Assembly: GCA_046565505.1 (NCBI GenBank)
Contig: JBKHYJ010000128.1
Span: 89,691 to 153,690, forward strand
Direction: 5' to 3'
Source of the DNA: JBKHYJ01 sp046565505
GTDB taxonomy: Bacteria > Acidobacteriota > Blastocatellia > UBA7656
Length of the DNA stretch: 64,000 nt
The notes beneath the pieces were generated by a model that was not told the origin of the DNA, did not search any database, and worked only from the letters and a program-made list of their open reading frames with translations. Made by a program: the position numbers and the translations under genes. This document shows, in pieces, positions 26,023 to 36,555 of this stretch (positions are counted from its first letter, which is position 1; every line of letters begins with the position of its first letter).

Positions 26023-26343
26023 TTAGGGCGTGACGGCCTTCTTCACCGCGCTGCCAGTCTTTTTGGCGGCCTTAGCCGTCCCTTTGCCGATGTGTTTGCC
26101 GCCGTGGTAGACGTGCTTACCGAAGTGTTTGCCGCCGCGGGCGACTCGGCCATGCTTGACGTTCGAGCCAAGGCTCTTGCCGGCCTTGCCCATCTCTTTG
26201 CCGCCTTCTTTCATCTGACCGCCCGTGGTTTGCTGCCCTTTAGTCTTATCGTCTTGAGCCATCGCATAAGGTGACGCGACGGTGAAAGCAACCAGCGCCG
26301 CCCCGGTTAAAACGACCTGCGTTATTTTGAGCTTCATATTCAC
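26023..26343 (-). CDS. small exported Lys/Gly/His-rich protein
   Basis: A 106-residue protein with a signal peptide (about 1-29, ending SPYAMAQ). The mature part is very basic and low in complexity, with GGKHFGKHVYHGGKHIGKG and a C-terminal KAAKKTGSAVKKAV resembling histone H1-like tails. No known domain is visible. After export it might bind a polyanion (LPS, DNA, polysaccharide) or metal through its His residues; that is inference. AGGAGTG precedes the start at a short distance. Confidence 0.6.
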   Translation of the reverse strand: MNMKLKITQVVLTGAALVAFTVASPYAMAQDDKTKGQQTTGGQMKEGGKEMGKAGKSLGSNVKHGRVARGGKHFGKHVYHGGKHIGKGTAKAAKKTGSAVKKAVTP

Positions 26344-26437
26344 TCCTCTATTTAGAATAAGTCTTCATACTTACGTACGCGTTCCATCCACTCGTCGTGG
26401 AGCAGTAATGGAACAGCAAACGCCGTGCCTACGAGGT

Positions 26438-27799
26438 TCACCCCGCCCTCTTCTCGGGAGCGGGGCCGTAAGAATCGACCGGCCGCAGAGAGTTTAACTG
26501 CGGGGGCGGGCCGCACGCGCAGGAATTATTCCCCGTATTGCTGTCGCGTATTGTGCAGAGTATGCTGCCCGGAGGAGATTGCAACGACGCCTTGCCCGAA
26601 GCGACCGACAGGTCTACCTGGCCCATCACCCTGCGGTCCGGGGCGTTATGTGAAAGCGTGATTACGGAACCTTTCGTTGTAACGGTCCCCGTGCCGGAGA
26701 AGGTCGTCCCCCCGCAGCAGAAACGATACGCCCCCGTCTGCGGGTTAAACACCAGTGCCGTGCCCGGGTCCGAGTCATCCTGCAAGCAGATTTCCGCGCC
26801 GGCTGTCGTACAAGGCAGGCCCGAAATGTCTATGGCGTACGCGCAGCCCGCGCTGCCGCCCTGTACGGGCTCGCTGACGACGATGGTGAAACTAGCCCCC
26901 GCCGGCACAGAGAATGAAAACGCCTGCCCCCCGGACACGACGTAGGTCCCGTTCAGGCTCCCCGCATGATTCTGACACACGTTAAAGGGGTTGAATGAAT
27001 TAAGGTACGCGGTGGCGGTCAGGCCGAACTGACAGTTGTTCGGCACTCTGAAGTTGACCGAAACGCACTGCGGGATGTTGTTGGAATTCGTAATAGTGTA
27101 GGCGTCAAATTGGAGCAAGCCGAAGGAGGTATTGGCGGAGCAGGTCCCAGGACTGGCGCAGGTGGAGGGAGGGCCTGTGAACAGAAAAGGCAGCGTCTGT
27201 TGGCCCGTCTGCCCCATCACTTCCGGGCTGCCGCCCCCGAGCACGCCGTTGATCGTAGGCGGCGGACAGGTTATAGCCGCCGCCTGCGCCGCGAGGCCGC
27301 CGACGGCCCGCGTAAAGTCTTGAAGCTCGTTCACCAGCGCTTCGCCTTCCGCCCTGAGCGCCTCGCGCTCGGCAATCAGCTTGCCCTTCTCATCGCCGGC
27401 GCTTTGACTACTATCCTGGCGTTCGTCGGAGATGATTGTGACCTTACCGCCGCCCGCGTCAACGTAGATTGACGCGGGCGGGCCGATCCGTCGGGTCAGC
27501 TCGTCAATTCTATTGAGAATCACATTCAGGCGGGCCTCCGCCGCCTCGCTGTAGGCGTCGAATGCCGCGCTCACTGCCGAAGCCCTCTTCTTCGTCGGTT
27601 TGGAGCTCTGTTTTGCCAGGGCTTTCCGCAGCGCGTCGCCCAGTGACCGGAGGTTTTCATCCCCGGCGGCATGCGCCCCGGCGGCGGGCGGCATGGCCCC
27701 CGCCAACGCATACATAACGAGGGCGGCCATTCCGATCAGGGCTGAACTCTTCAGCCACGTGACTTGTGTGCGAGCGTTTCGCGTTTTCACCCTGCTCAT
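26438..27799 (-). CDS. secreted protein with a domain common in Blastocatellia
   Basis: About 453 residues. An N-terminal hydrophobic export segment (about 17-45) is followed by a Lys/Ala-rich helical region to about 175, probably coiled coil, and a Cys-rich C-terminal half. The segment AEICLQDDSDPGTALVFN, then YRFCCGGTTFSGTGTV and later ILCTIRD, is a domain I recognise from many Blastocatellia secreted proteins of unknown function. AGGAG abuts the ATG at 27799 with no spacer; a GTG at 27790 has a nine-base spacer and may be the real start. Surface or extracellular location is likely. Confidence 0.65.
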   Translation of the reverse strand: MSRVKTRNARTQVTWLKSSALIGMAALVMYALAGAMPPAAGAHAAGDENLRSLGDALRKALAKQSSKPTKKRASAVSAAFDAYSEAAEARLNVILNRIDELTRRIGPPASIYVDAGGGKVTIISDERQDSSQSAGDEKGKLIAEREALRAEGEALVNELQDFTRAVGGLAAQAAAITCPPPTINGVLGGGSPEVMGQTGQQTLPFLFTGPPSTCASPGTCSANTSFGLLQFDAYTITNSNNIPQCVSVNFRVPNNCQFGLTATAYLNSFNPFNVCQNHAGSLNGTYVVSGGQAFSFSVPAGASFTIVVSEPVQGGSAGCAYAIDISGLPCTTAGAEICLQDDSDPGTALVFNPQTGAYRFCCGGTTFSGTGTVTTKGSVITLSHNAPDRRVMGQVDLSVASGKASLQSPPGSILCTIRDSNTGNNSCACGPPPQLNSLRPVDSYGPAPEKRAG

Positions 27800-27832
27800 C
27801 TCCTATTGAAATATCGGCCTCGATTCCCGCGT

Positions 27833-28951
27833 TCAAGACTCGTCGCTGGAAAACATCTTGAAGAAATCTTCGACCGAAGCGGGAGGGACTTTCGCGACAG
27901 CGAGATTCTCTTCGACGTGCGAGCGCTGGCTCATGCCGACGAGCGCGGTCGTCACGCCCGGAGTCGAGCGCACGAATTGGATGGCGCGCTGCGCGTCGGT
28001 CGTCAACCCCCCGAGCGCCTCCCTGACGAAAGACGGTAGATTCTGCGTGAGCTTCGCCTGGAGTATGGACGCGCTGCACATCACTGTGATGCCGAGGCGG
28101 TCGGCCGCCATCAGCGTGGAGAGATGTTCGCCATCCACCAACTGATTCGGCTCGGTTATCGCTTCAGGCATCGCGAGGTTGTAGGGCAATTGGATCGCGC
28201 GGAAATGGTGGTCTTGCCCCCCCACTTCGCGCGCGATATTCACGATCTCGCCGAGGGATAGAGATTCGACAGAGCCGGGCTGCTGGCGGTAGCCGTTCCA
28301 GGTGGCCGTGCCGTAAAACTGTATGCGCCCGTCACCTGCGGCCCGCTCCAGGAACTCGAAGGCGGCGCGCAGCCGGCGGTTGAATTCGTCGCGTCTGACG
28401 GCCCCGAGCTGCGTCTCCGGGTTGTGTATGTAGTAAATATCTACCGTATCCAGGCCGAGGTTTTCCAGGCTGCGCGCGAGCTGATTCTCCAGATAACCGG
28501 GCGACATGCAATGGCTGCCGCCGACGACCTCGTCCGGGCGCGCCACGCCATTGTTGATTACGTTTTCCATGACCCAGCCGCGCGGGTCGCGGGGCGGCTC
28601 GTTCTCGAAAGGGAAGAAGCCTCCCTTCGTCGCGACGATGATCTCGTCGCGGGAAGCCTTGCCCGCGTCGAAAAGCTGTCTGAGGGCTAAGCCTATGGAC
28701 CGCTCGCTGCGCTGGAAGCGGTAATTGATGGCCGAATCGATCACGTTCGAGCCCAGCTCGACCGCGCGCTTTATGGCCTCGCAGTATATCTTATCCGTGC
28801 GCTCGTCCCAGTGGCCCAGGTACGTGCCGAGCCCGACCGTGGCCATAAACAAATCCTGCTGCTGGCGGAAATGGCTGCGGTCCGCCCTGCCGCTCAGCCG
28901 CTCGACGTACCTCCTGGTCCCCTCGGGTGTGGCGCCTGTAGCTTTAGCCAT
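27833..28951 (-). CDS. aldo/keto reductase
   Basis: A 372-residue NAD(P)H-dependent oxidoreductase with the AKR catalytic residues in order: NVIDSAINYRFQRSE (Asp and Tyr, about 58-72), IVATKGGFFPF (Lys, about 96) and DIYYIHNPET (His, about 170). The C-terminal part includes STPGVTTALVGMSQRSHVEEN, the cofactor-binding region. It is longer than the usual 310-330 residues. GGAGAG lies ideally before the ATG at 28951, which rules out the longer frame from 28990. Substrate unknown. Confidence 0.9.
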   Translation of the reverse strand: MAKATGATPEGTRRYVERLSGRADRSHFRQQQDLFMATVGLGTYLGHWDERTDKIYCEAIKRAVELGSNVIDSAINYRFQRSERSIGLALRQLFDAGKASRDEIIVATKGGFFPFENEPPRDPRGWVMENVINNGVARPDEVVGGSHCMSPGYLENQLARSLENLGLDTVDIYYIHNPETQLGAVRRDEFNRRLRAAFEFLERAAGDGRIQFYGTATWNGYRQQPGSVESLSLGEIVNIAREVGGQDHHFRAIQLPYNLAMPEAITEPNQLVDGEHLSTLMAADRLGITVMCSASILQAKLTQNLPSFVREALGGLTTDAQRAIQFVRSTPGVTTALVGMSQRSHVEENLAVAKVPPASVEDFFKMFSSDES

Positions 28952-29037
28952 CAATCTCTCCTTTCGTCGCCCGCCGCGCAATTCTACCATGACGGATCCC
29001 GCGCGACAGTGTTAAGGCATATTTCGGGGCCGCACCT

Positions 29038-29514
29038 TCATTCACCTTCGGCCTCGGCCCCCGGCGCGGGCCGCCCGGCCTCTAACATGGCCTTTGCTTG
29101 CTCGACGACTTTCTTCTCGCTGTCGAAGGCGAGCAGCCCGATGGCCTCGTCCATCTCGACCCACCGAGCCTCGTTGACTTCGTGGTCGTGGTCGCGCACG
29201 TCGCCGGATTTGTAGCGCAGCAGGTAGAAGTAGACGAACTTGTGAAATCGCACCCGCCCGCCCCGCTCTTTCGAGTAATACCAGTACTCGACCTTGTCTA
29301 TCCGCCCGACGAGGTCAGTCTCTATGCCCGCCTCCTCGCGCACTTCGCGCATGGCGGCAGCCTCGGTCGCCTCGTCGCGATCAACTATCCCCTTCGGCAG
29401 TTGCCAACGGCCCCCGTCGCCGACGGAGATGAGCGCCACTTCGACCCGCCCGCGCCGCTTGCGGAACGCGACCCCGCCGGCGGAGATTTGCATCCTGGTC
29501 GGTATCTTGCTCAT
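29038..29514 (-). CDS. Nudix hydrolase
   Basis: A 158-residue protein with a perfect Nudix box (Gx5Ex7REUxEExGU) at about residues 39-61: GIVDRDEATEAAAMREVREE then AGI. Such enzymes hydrolyse nucleoside diphosphates linked to another group; the general form resembles diadenosine-polyphosphate or nucleotide house-cleaning enzymes. The C-terminal 25 residues are acidic and variable. It stands alone between the leftward aldo/keto reductase gene and the rightward lactate permease gene. Confidence 0.9.
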   Translation of the reverse strand: MSKIPTRMQISAGGVAFRKRRGRVEVALISVGDGGRWQLPKGIVDRDEATEAAAMREVREEAGIETDLVGRIDKVEYWYYSKERGGRVRFHKFVYFYLLRYKSGDVRDHDHEVNEARWVEMDEAIGLLAFDSEKKVVEQAKAMLEAGRPAPGAEAEGE

Positions 29515-29680
29515 CGGAACCTTCGCGCCCCGTAGACTCTGCCCGCCTCGCGAAGGGCGGTAGGCGCAGGCATGATTATAGGTATCGCGGGCCGAAAAAT
29601 GTAAGCGACTATTTGAAGTTCCCGCCGTTTAGTAATAACCTGACGTACCTTATTAACTCGGACCGCATAGGGGAGACCTT

Positions 29681-31414
29681 ATGACCTGGACCCAAGTGTA
29701 TGACCCGTTCGGCGTGTGGTGGCTCTCGACGCTCGCGGCGGCCCTGCCGGTGGTCGTGCTGCTGGGCCTGCTCACGGTCTTCCGCGTCAAGCCCCACCTG
29801 GCCGCGGCGGCGGGCGCGGCTACGGCGCTGGCCGCGGCGAGCGCAGTTTTCGGCATGCCCTGGCCGCTTTCATCCGCGAGCCTCGCCTACGGCGCGGCCT
29901 TCGGCTTGCTGAAAGTCGCATGGATAGTGGTGGCGGCCGTCTTCCTCTACGACATATCCGTATACACGGGCCAGTTTGAAATAATGAAGTCGTCGGTCGC
30001 GGCAATAACCGCCGACCGCAGGCTACAGGCCCTGATCGTGGCCTTCTGCTTCGGCGCTCTGATAGAGGGGGCGGCGGGGTTCGGTGCGCCCGTCGCCATC
30101 GCCGGCGCTTTCATGATAGGGCTCGGGTTCAAGCCGTTCCATGCGGCCGCGCTCAACCTCATAGCCAACACAGCGCCCGTCGCGTGGGGCGCGATAGGCA
30201 CGCCCGTCCACACGCTCGCGGCCGTGTCCGGGTTGCCGGAGCCGGACCTCAACGCGATGATAGGCAGGATACTTCCCTTCACCGCCCTCATAGTCCCGTT
30301 CTGGCTCGTGCGCGCTATGGTCGGCTGGCGCGAGACTCTGGAGGTGCTGCCCGCAATACTCGTCGTCGGGGTCTCTTTCGCCGCGACGCAATTCGTGTGG
30401 TCAAATTTTATTGACAGCAACCTGGTTGACATCGCGAGCGGCGGCGTGTCGCTCGTCGCGACGATAGCGTTCCTGCGCTTCTGGCAGCCGCGGCGCACGT
30501 GGCGTTTCGAGGGCGAGCGAGAGGAGGAGGTGGCCGGGGCCGCCCTGCCCGACCGGGGCGCTTACGCCGCGCGCGCCTCTCAAGCGGCTATCTTTGATGC
30601 GGGCGCGCCGGGCGGCGCCGCGCCCCGGCGCTCTTACACCCGCGGGGAGGTCGCGCGCGCGTGGACGCCTTTTATAATACTCGCGCTGTTCGTGCTCCTG
30701 TGGGGGTTGCCCCCCGTGAAGTCCGCGATGAACCGATGGACCACGCCTTCGTTTGACCGCGGCGGCTGGGACGTGCCGCTACTGCACAGAAGCGTGGCGA
30801 GGGCCGCGCCCGTCGCGGCGCAGCCGACGCCGGAGGCAGCCAAGTTCGATTTCAACTGGCTGTCGGCGACCGGGACCGGCTGCTTCCTCGCGGCCGTGGT
30901 CGCCGGAGCTTTGCTCGGAGTCGCCCCGGCCGAGATGTTAAAGATTTTCTGGCGCACGCTCGTCCGCATGCGGTTCGCGGTGCTGGCGATTTCGTTCATG
31001 CTCGGGCTGGGTTTCGTGACTCGGTATTCAGGGATGGACGCGGTGCTGGGGCTCGCGTTCACGCGCACGGGCGTGTTGTTTCCCTTCTTCGGCACGTTCC
31101 TGGGGTGGCTCGGCGTAGCGCTCACCGGCAGCGACACGTCGTCGAACGCGCTGTTCGGCGGGCTACAGAGAATAACCGCGGAACAGCTCGGGCTCAGCCC
31201 CATACTGATGTGCGCGGCGAACAGCGCGGGCGGCGTCATGGGTAAGATGGTTGACGCGCAATCGATAGTCGTGGCGACGGCGGCGACCGACCAGGTCGGC
31301 AACGAAGGCTTGATCTTCAGGTTCGTGCTCTGGCATTCAATCGCGCTCGCCTCCATAGTCGGCTTGATCGTGATGGCGTACGCCTACCTGTTCGCGGGCG
31401 CGGTCCCGCATTGA
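29681..31414 (+). CDS. L-lactate permease (LctP family)
   Basis: A 577-residue inner-membrane carrier with about 12-14 hydrophobic segments. Family motifs include GALIEGAAGFGAPVAIAGAF (about 121-140), NTAPVAWGAIGTPVHTLAAV and GWLGVALTGSDTSSNALFGG. It should import lactate or glycolate with protons. GGGGAGACC precedes the ATG. A hydrophilic stretch (about 275-335) in the middle is the usual variable loop. No lactate dehydrogenase gene is nearby. Confidence 0.93.
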   Translation: MTWTQVYDPFGVWWLSTLAAALPVVVLLGLLTVFRVKPHLAAAAGAATALAAASAVFGMPWPLSSASLAYGAAFGLLKVAWIVVAAVFLYDISVYTGQFEIMKSSVAAITADRRLQALIVAFCFGALIEGAAGFGAPVAIAGAFMIGLGFKPFHAAALNLIANTAPVAWGAIGTPVHTLAAVSGLPEPDLNAMIGRILPFTALIVPFWLVRAMVGWRETLEVLPAILVVGVSFAATQFVWSNFIDSNLVDIASGGVSLVATIAFLRFWQPRRTWRFEGEREEEVAGAALPDRGAYAARASQAAIFDAGAPGGAAPRRSYTRGEVARAWTPFIILALFVLLWGLPPVKSAMNRWTTPSFDRGGWDVPLLHRSVARAAPVAAQPTPEAAKFDFNWLSATGTGCFLAAVVAGALLGVAPAEMLKIFWRTLVRMRFAVLAISFMLGLGFVTRYSGMDAVLGLAFTRTGVLFPFFGTFLGWLGVALTGSDTSSNALFGGLQRITAEQLGLSPILMCAANSAGGVMGKMVDAQSIVVATAATDQVGNEGLIFRFVLWHSIALASIVGLIVMAYAYLFAGAVPH

Positions 31415-31455
31415 TTGCGGCGGCTTGAAAGAAGTGCGCGGATGACGGCCGGGCC

Positions 31456-32247
31456 TCAGTCGAAATACCGCGACTGCGCGCGGTGTTGCCGCTCCAGCTC
31501 TTCGAGCAAGGCTTCGTGCGATAAGCCCGCCGCATTGATCCCGAGCCTGACGGCGATGGGCTGCGCGATGCGGGCGGCGAGCGACAGGCGGTTGGCCTCC
31601 ACCAGCTCGAACCTGCGCTTGAGGAACACCTCGATCGCGCGCAACTCGCCCGCCGTCAGCGACCGCGTATCCGCGCTGAAAGGCGGCGCGCCGGCGCGGT
31701 CGATTCGCTGCTGCTCGATGTTGGAGACGTTGATTATCTCCGCGAGCGAGGGCGCCTCGGTCGCGCGCTCTTTGACGACCACCGTACCCGCGACGAAATC
31801 GCCCACGCGCTTAGAGCGCGCGCTGAAGATGATCGAGATGACGCCGATGGCGTAAGACGGGATGGGCTGGAAATCCAGGGCGAGCCGCAGGAGGTTCCTG
31901 ACAAAGACTTCAAAAAAGCGCACGGGGCGTCCGTCCTCGCGCACCACGCGCAGCCGCATCATGCGCTTGCCGGGGGTCTGGCCGCTCCAGAGCGTTTCAA
32001 ACACGACGAAGTAGCCCCAGTAGATTGCGAACACCGCGAGCACGGATAGCCCGGCCGCCCAAGCGCCCATCGAGGCGAGCAGCTTCCAGTCCGTAGCCGC
32101 GCCGGCGAGTATGACCACGGCCAGCATCAACCCGGCCTGTATCAGGTGATCTATCGCGGCGGCGAGAAAGCGGTTGCCGACGTTGGCTAGCACGTAATGC
32201 AGCTCGACGCGCTCGGGCGTCTCTATTACCAGTTCGTCGTCAAGCAT
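31456..32247 (-). CDS. RDD-family membrane protein
   Basis: A 263-residue protein with three or four membrane segments. The RDD signature is visible as NRFLAAAIDHLIQ (about 27-39, Arg and Asp inside the first helix), with GQTPGKRMMRLRVVREDG (about 87-104) after the second helix pair. The C-terminal 100 residues are soluble. RDD proteins are of uncertain function; some affect sodium/proton exchange. The gene lies 78 bases downstream of tmk on the same strand. Confidence 0.85.
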   Translation of the reverse strand: MLDDELVIETPERVELHYVLANVGNRFLAAAIDHLIQAGLMLAVVILAGAATDWKLLASMGAWAAGLSVLAVFAIYWGYFVVFETLWSGQTPGKRMMRLRVVREDGRPVRFFEVFVRNLLRLALDFQPIPSYAIGVISIIFSARSKRVGDFVAGTVVVKERATEAPSLAEIINVSNIEQQRIDRAGAPPFSADTRSLTAGELRAIEVFLKRRFELVEANRLSLAARIAQPIAVRLGINAAGLSHEALLEELERQHRAQSRYFD

Positions 32248-32325
32248 AAGAGTGCCGGGCGCGGGCGGCCGAGTAAGAGATTCGCCTAGCCCCCGCCATC
32301 GCGCGCGGGCCTCGGCCCCCGACGC

Positions 32326-32958
32326 TCAGTCCTTTACTACCGATAGCACGAGCGACATAACACTCGCGTGCGTTTCTTCAGGCGTGCCGGACGAGTCGAC
32401 GACGCGGACGCGCGAAGGCTCCGACGCGGCGAGCCACAAGTACCCCTCGCGCACGCGCGCATGAAAATCGAGCGCCTCTTCGTCTAACGCGCCGAGCAAC
32501 CCGCCGACCGGCCGCGCGCTCAGCCGCGTTCGGGCGAGTTCCGGCGCCAGGTCGAATATGACCGTGAGGTCGGGTGTGACCCCCTGCGTGGCGAAGCGGT
32601 TCATCCTGTCTATGAGCGAAAGATCGAGCCCGCGGCCGAACCCCTGGAAGGCCACGGTCGAATCAGTATACCGGTCCGAGATGACGGTCCGGCCCGAGGC
32701 GAGTGCCGGCTTTATCAATTCCGCGACATGCTGCGCGCGCGCGCCGGCTATGAGAAACAGTTCGGCGGCCGGGGTGATGCTCAGGCTCGCGTCCGACACG
32801 AGCAGCTCGCGCACGCTCTCGCCGACTGGCGTGCCGCCCGGCTCGCGCGTGACTACAAAATCCAGCCCGCGCCCACGGAGCGCGCCGGCGAGCATCTCTA
32901 GCTGCGTGCTCTTACCGCAGCCATCCATGCCTTCGAGCGTTATAAAAAATCCTGGCAT
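32326..32958 (-). CDS. tmk: thymidylate kinase
   Basis: A 210-residue enzyme converting dTMP to dTDP. The P-loop is LEGMDGCGKSTQ (8-19), followed by TREPGGTPVGESVR (about 37-50, DR(Y/H)-like substrate loop), and SDRYTDSTVAFQG (about 94-106). Length is normal. It would act after the thymidine kinase encoded at 11475. The ribosome site before the ATG is weak. Confidence 0.95.
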   Translation of the reverse strand: MPGFFITLEGMDGCGKSTQLEMLAGALRGRGLDFVVTREPGGTPVGESVRELLVSDASLSITPAAELFLIAGARAQHVAELIKPALASGRTVISDRYTDSTVAFQGFGRGLDLSLIDRMNRFATQGVTPDLTVIFDLAPELARTRLSARPVGGLLGALDEEALDFHARVREGYLWLAASEPSRVRVVDSSGTPEETHASVMSLVLSVVKD

Positions 32959-33177
32959 AAGTTAGAACGGGAGCGGCCGCGGGATAGCCGGCGGCGGGGC
33001 GACAGGTGCGGACGAGAAGGATTCGATTCGCCAAGCTAAATTCGAAGTTTCAAAACCGGGACGCGAAATGCTCACTCTCTCATTCACCCTTTCGCGAATC
33101 GGCGGCCCTTAAAGTAGTCGGGCCGCCATTTTCGGCAGCCCGGCGCGCTTCCATTTGTGTGAATAGAGCTTTAAGTA

Positions 33178-33525
33178 TCAGGACCTGTCTTGACCTGCCG
33201 CCGAGCCGGCCTGGCCCCCCGCGGGCTGATCCGACTGAGGCTCGCGCTCGGAATGATGCTCGCGGTCCGACGGAGAAGGACCACGGCTGTGGTGGAAGTC
33301 GCGCCCGCCTCCGCGCGGCAGCGACACGGTCGAGATGGCATGCTTAAAAATTAATTGCTCTTGCGACCCGGCCTCCAGGATCACAGAATATTTATCAAAG
33401 CTCTTGATCCTCCCCGTGAGCTTGACGCCGCTCATCAAATAAATCGTCACGTTGCTGCGTTCTTTGCGGGCACTGTTGAGAAAACTGTCTTGTATTGTAT
33501 TTTGTTGTTGTGGCGCTTTTTCCAT
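33178..33525 (-). CDS. hfq: RNA chaperone Hfq with a long C-terminal tail
   Basis: A 115-residue Sm-like protein. The Sm1 part, IQDSFLNSARKERSNVTIYL then SGVKLTGRIKSFDKYSVIL, and Sm2 part FKHAISTVSL (the usual YKHAIST with Phe for Tyr) occupy about residues 8-68. The last 45 residues are a disordered Gly/Ser/Asp/Gln-rich tail longer than that of many Gram-positive Hfqs. It pairs small RNAs with mRNAs as a hexamer. GGGGAG lies eight bases before the ATG. No miaA or hflX neighbour is present, unlike in Proteobacteria. Confidence 0.93.
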   Translation of the reverse strand: MEKAPQQQNTIQDSFLNSARKERSNVTIYLMSGVKLTGRIKSFDKYSVILEAGSQEQLIFKHAISTVSLPRGGGRDFHHSRGPSPSDREHHSEREPQSDQPAGGQAGSAAGQDRS

Positions 33526-33750
33526 TTAAGTAACTCCCCATGTAAAAGTTTTCAGGGTGATTGAAAACTAACACACTTAACTTAGTATGGGCAAGACTTT
33601 ACGCCCCTCAGCGGAATCTGACGGGCCGCACTTGCGCGGCGAACTCCGCGCGTCGCGCTCGCGGCCGGCGGCCCGGCGTTGATTGCTTGACACCGCATCA
33701 CCCATCACTTACAAAGGTAGCTTCACCTTGCGACGAAGGAGTTTGTCTAC

Positions 33751-34773
33751 ATGTTCATCTTACGCCCCTCCTCCCCGCTCAGAGCGGCCGACCCCGCCGA
33801 CCCCGCGCGACCCGCGGAGGCCGAAGAGATAAAAGCCGCCCCCGCTGAAGAAGATGACGACGACTCGCCCGGCGAGCCATACGTTGACGAAGGGGCGCCC
33901 GTGCCCGAAGGCTACGAAGTGGACATCATCCGCGCGATGCTCCAGGACCCATTCCGCATATTCATCTACTGGGAGGTGCGAGAAGAGAGCTTGAGCGCGC
34001 TCACGCGGTACTTCGCGCCCGAAGAGGCCGCGCAGTTCCAGACCACGCTGAAACTCTTTGAAGTCGAAGGGCGCAACGAGGCTTACTTCCCCGTCGCGCG
34101 TCGGGGGCGCTACTGGATGATGGTCTTCCCTGACCGCGAGTATGAATTCGAGATAGGCGTCCGGTCGCCCGCGCACGGGTACATCTCGCTGATCCGCTCC
34201 AACAGGGTGCGGACGCCCCGCGGGACGGTCTCGCCTGAAAAACCCGAGGAGGGCGAATACCGCCTCAGCCCGCCGGAGTTTATGAACGTGATCGCGGCTT
34301 CGGGCTTCGCGGCGGATCAGGCTATGGGCGTCACCGTGGCGGCCATGCCGGGGGCGGGCATCGGCCCAGACGAGGTGTCTGCTGTTCTGACGAGGCTGCC
34401 CGAGGGGGTGAGGGCGGCCGTAGCCGCGGCGGGGGCCGGCGGCGAGCTCACGGGCGAGATGATCGAAGCGCTCCCGCTTTACCTCAGGGATGAATTGATG
34501 AAGCTCTACGGCGCGGGCGATGGCCGCATAGCGTCGGCCGGGCTCATGCATTACCTGCCGGAGCTTTTGCGCGAGGCCATAGAGGACGAGCGGGAACTGA
34601 TAGGCGGCCACGTCCACCCGCTGCATGTCGCCCCGCGTTTCTTCGTGGCCGCGTCAGAGAACGTCGCGCGGCCCGGCGGGGAGATTCGCTGGCCCGGCGT
34701 CGGCCGGCGGCCCTCCGGTTCCGGCGCGCGGAGGGCGGCGCGCGCGGGCGAAAGCTCTGCCGCCAGGGTCTGA
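33751..34773 (+). CDS. DUF4912-domain protein
   Basis: A 340-residue soluble protein. The DUF4912 domain (about 60-165) is seen in QDPFRIFIYWEVREESL, a (P)-x-x-(F/W)YWE pattern, and YWMMVFPDREYEFEIGVRSP. The N-terminal 50 residues are acidic and low complexity; the C-terminal part is Ala/Gly/Arg rich. AAGGAG precedes the ATG. DUF4912 genes often stand before GH57 genes, as here (109-base gap), and the domain resembles carbohydrate-binding folds, so a role in glycogen handling is plausible but unproven. Confidence 0.78.
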   Translation: MFILRPSSPLRAADPADPARPAEAEEIKAAPAEEDDDDSPGEPYVDEGAPVPEGYEVDIIRAMLQDPFRIFIYWEVREESLSALTRYFAPEEAAQFQTTLKLFEVEGRNEAYFPVARRGRYWMMVFPDREYEFEIGVRSPAHGYISLIRSNRVRTPRGTVSPEKPEEGEYRLSPPEFMNVIAASGFAADQAMGVTVAAMPGAGIGPDEVSAVLTRLPEGVRAAVAAAGAGGELTGEMIEALPLYLRDELMKLYGAGDGRIASAGLMHYLPELLREAIEDERELIGGHVHPLHVAPRFFVAASENVARPGGEIRWPGVGRRPSGSGARRAARAGESSAARV

Positions 34774-34881
34774 TCCTTTGACCTCTGAAAAATTTCAGTC
34801 AGCGCGCGGGCGGTCGCCCGCCGGCCCCGCGCCGGGCGTCAATCCTCCGCTGGCCTGACGGCCGACGCCAGACACCTGTTT

Positions 34882-36465
<1,584 letters not shown>

Positions 36466-36555
36466 GCCGGCCCGCCGCCCGGCGCCCATCAAGAGATAGA
36501 CTATCCAGGCATGTATCTGGGAAAATAGTTACGACGGCCCCGAGGTTCAAGCTTG

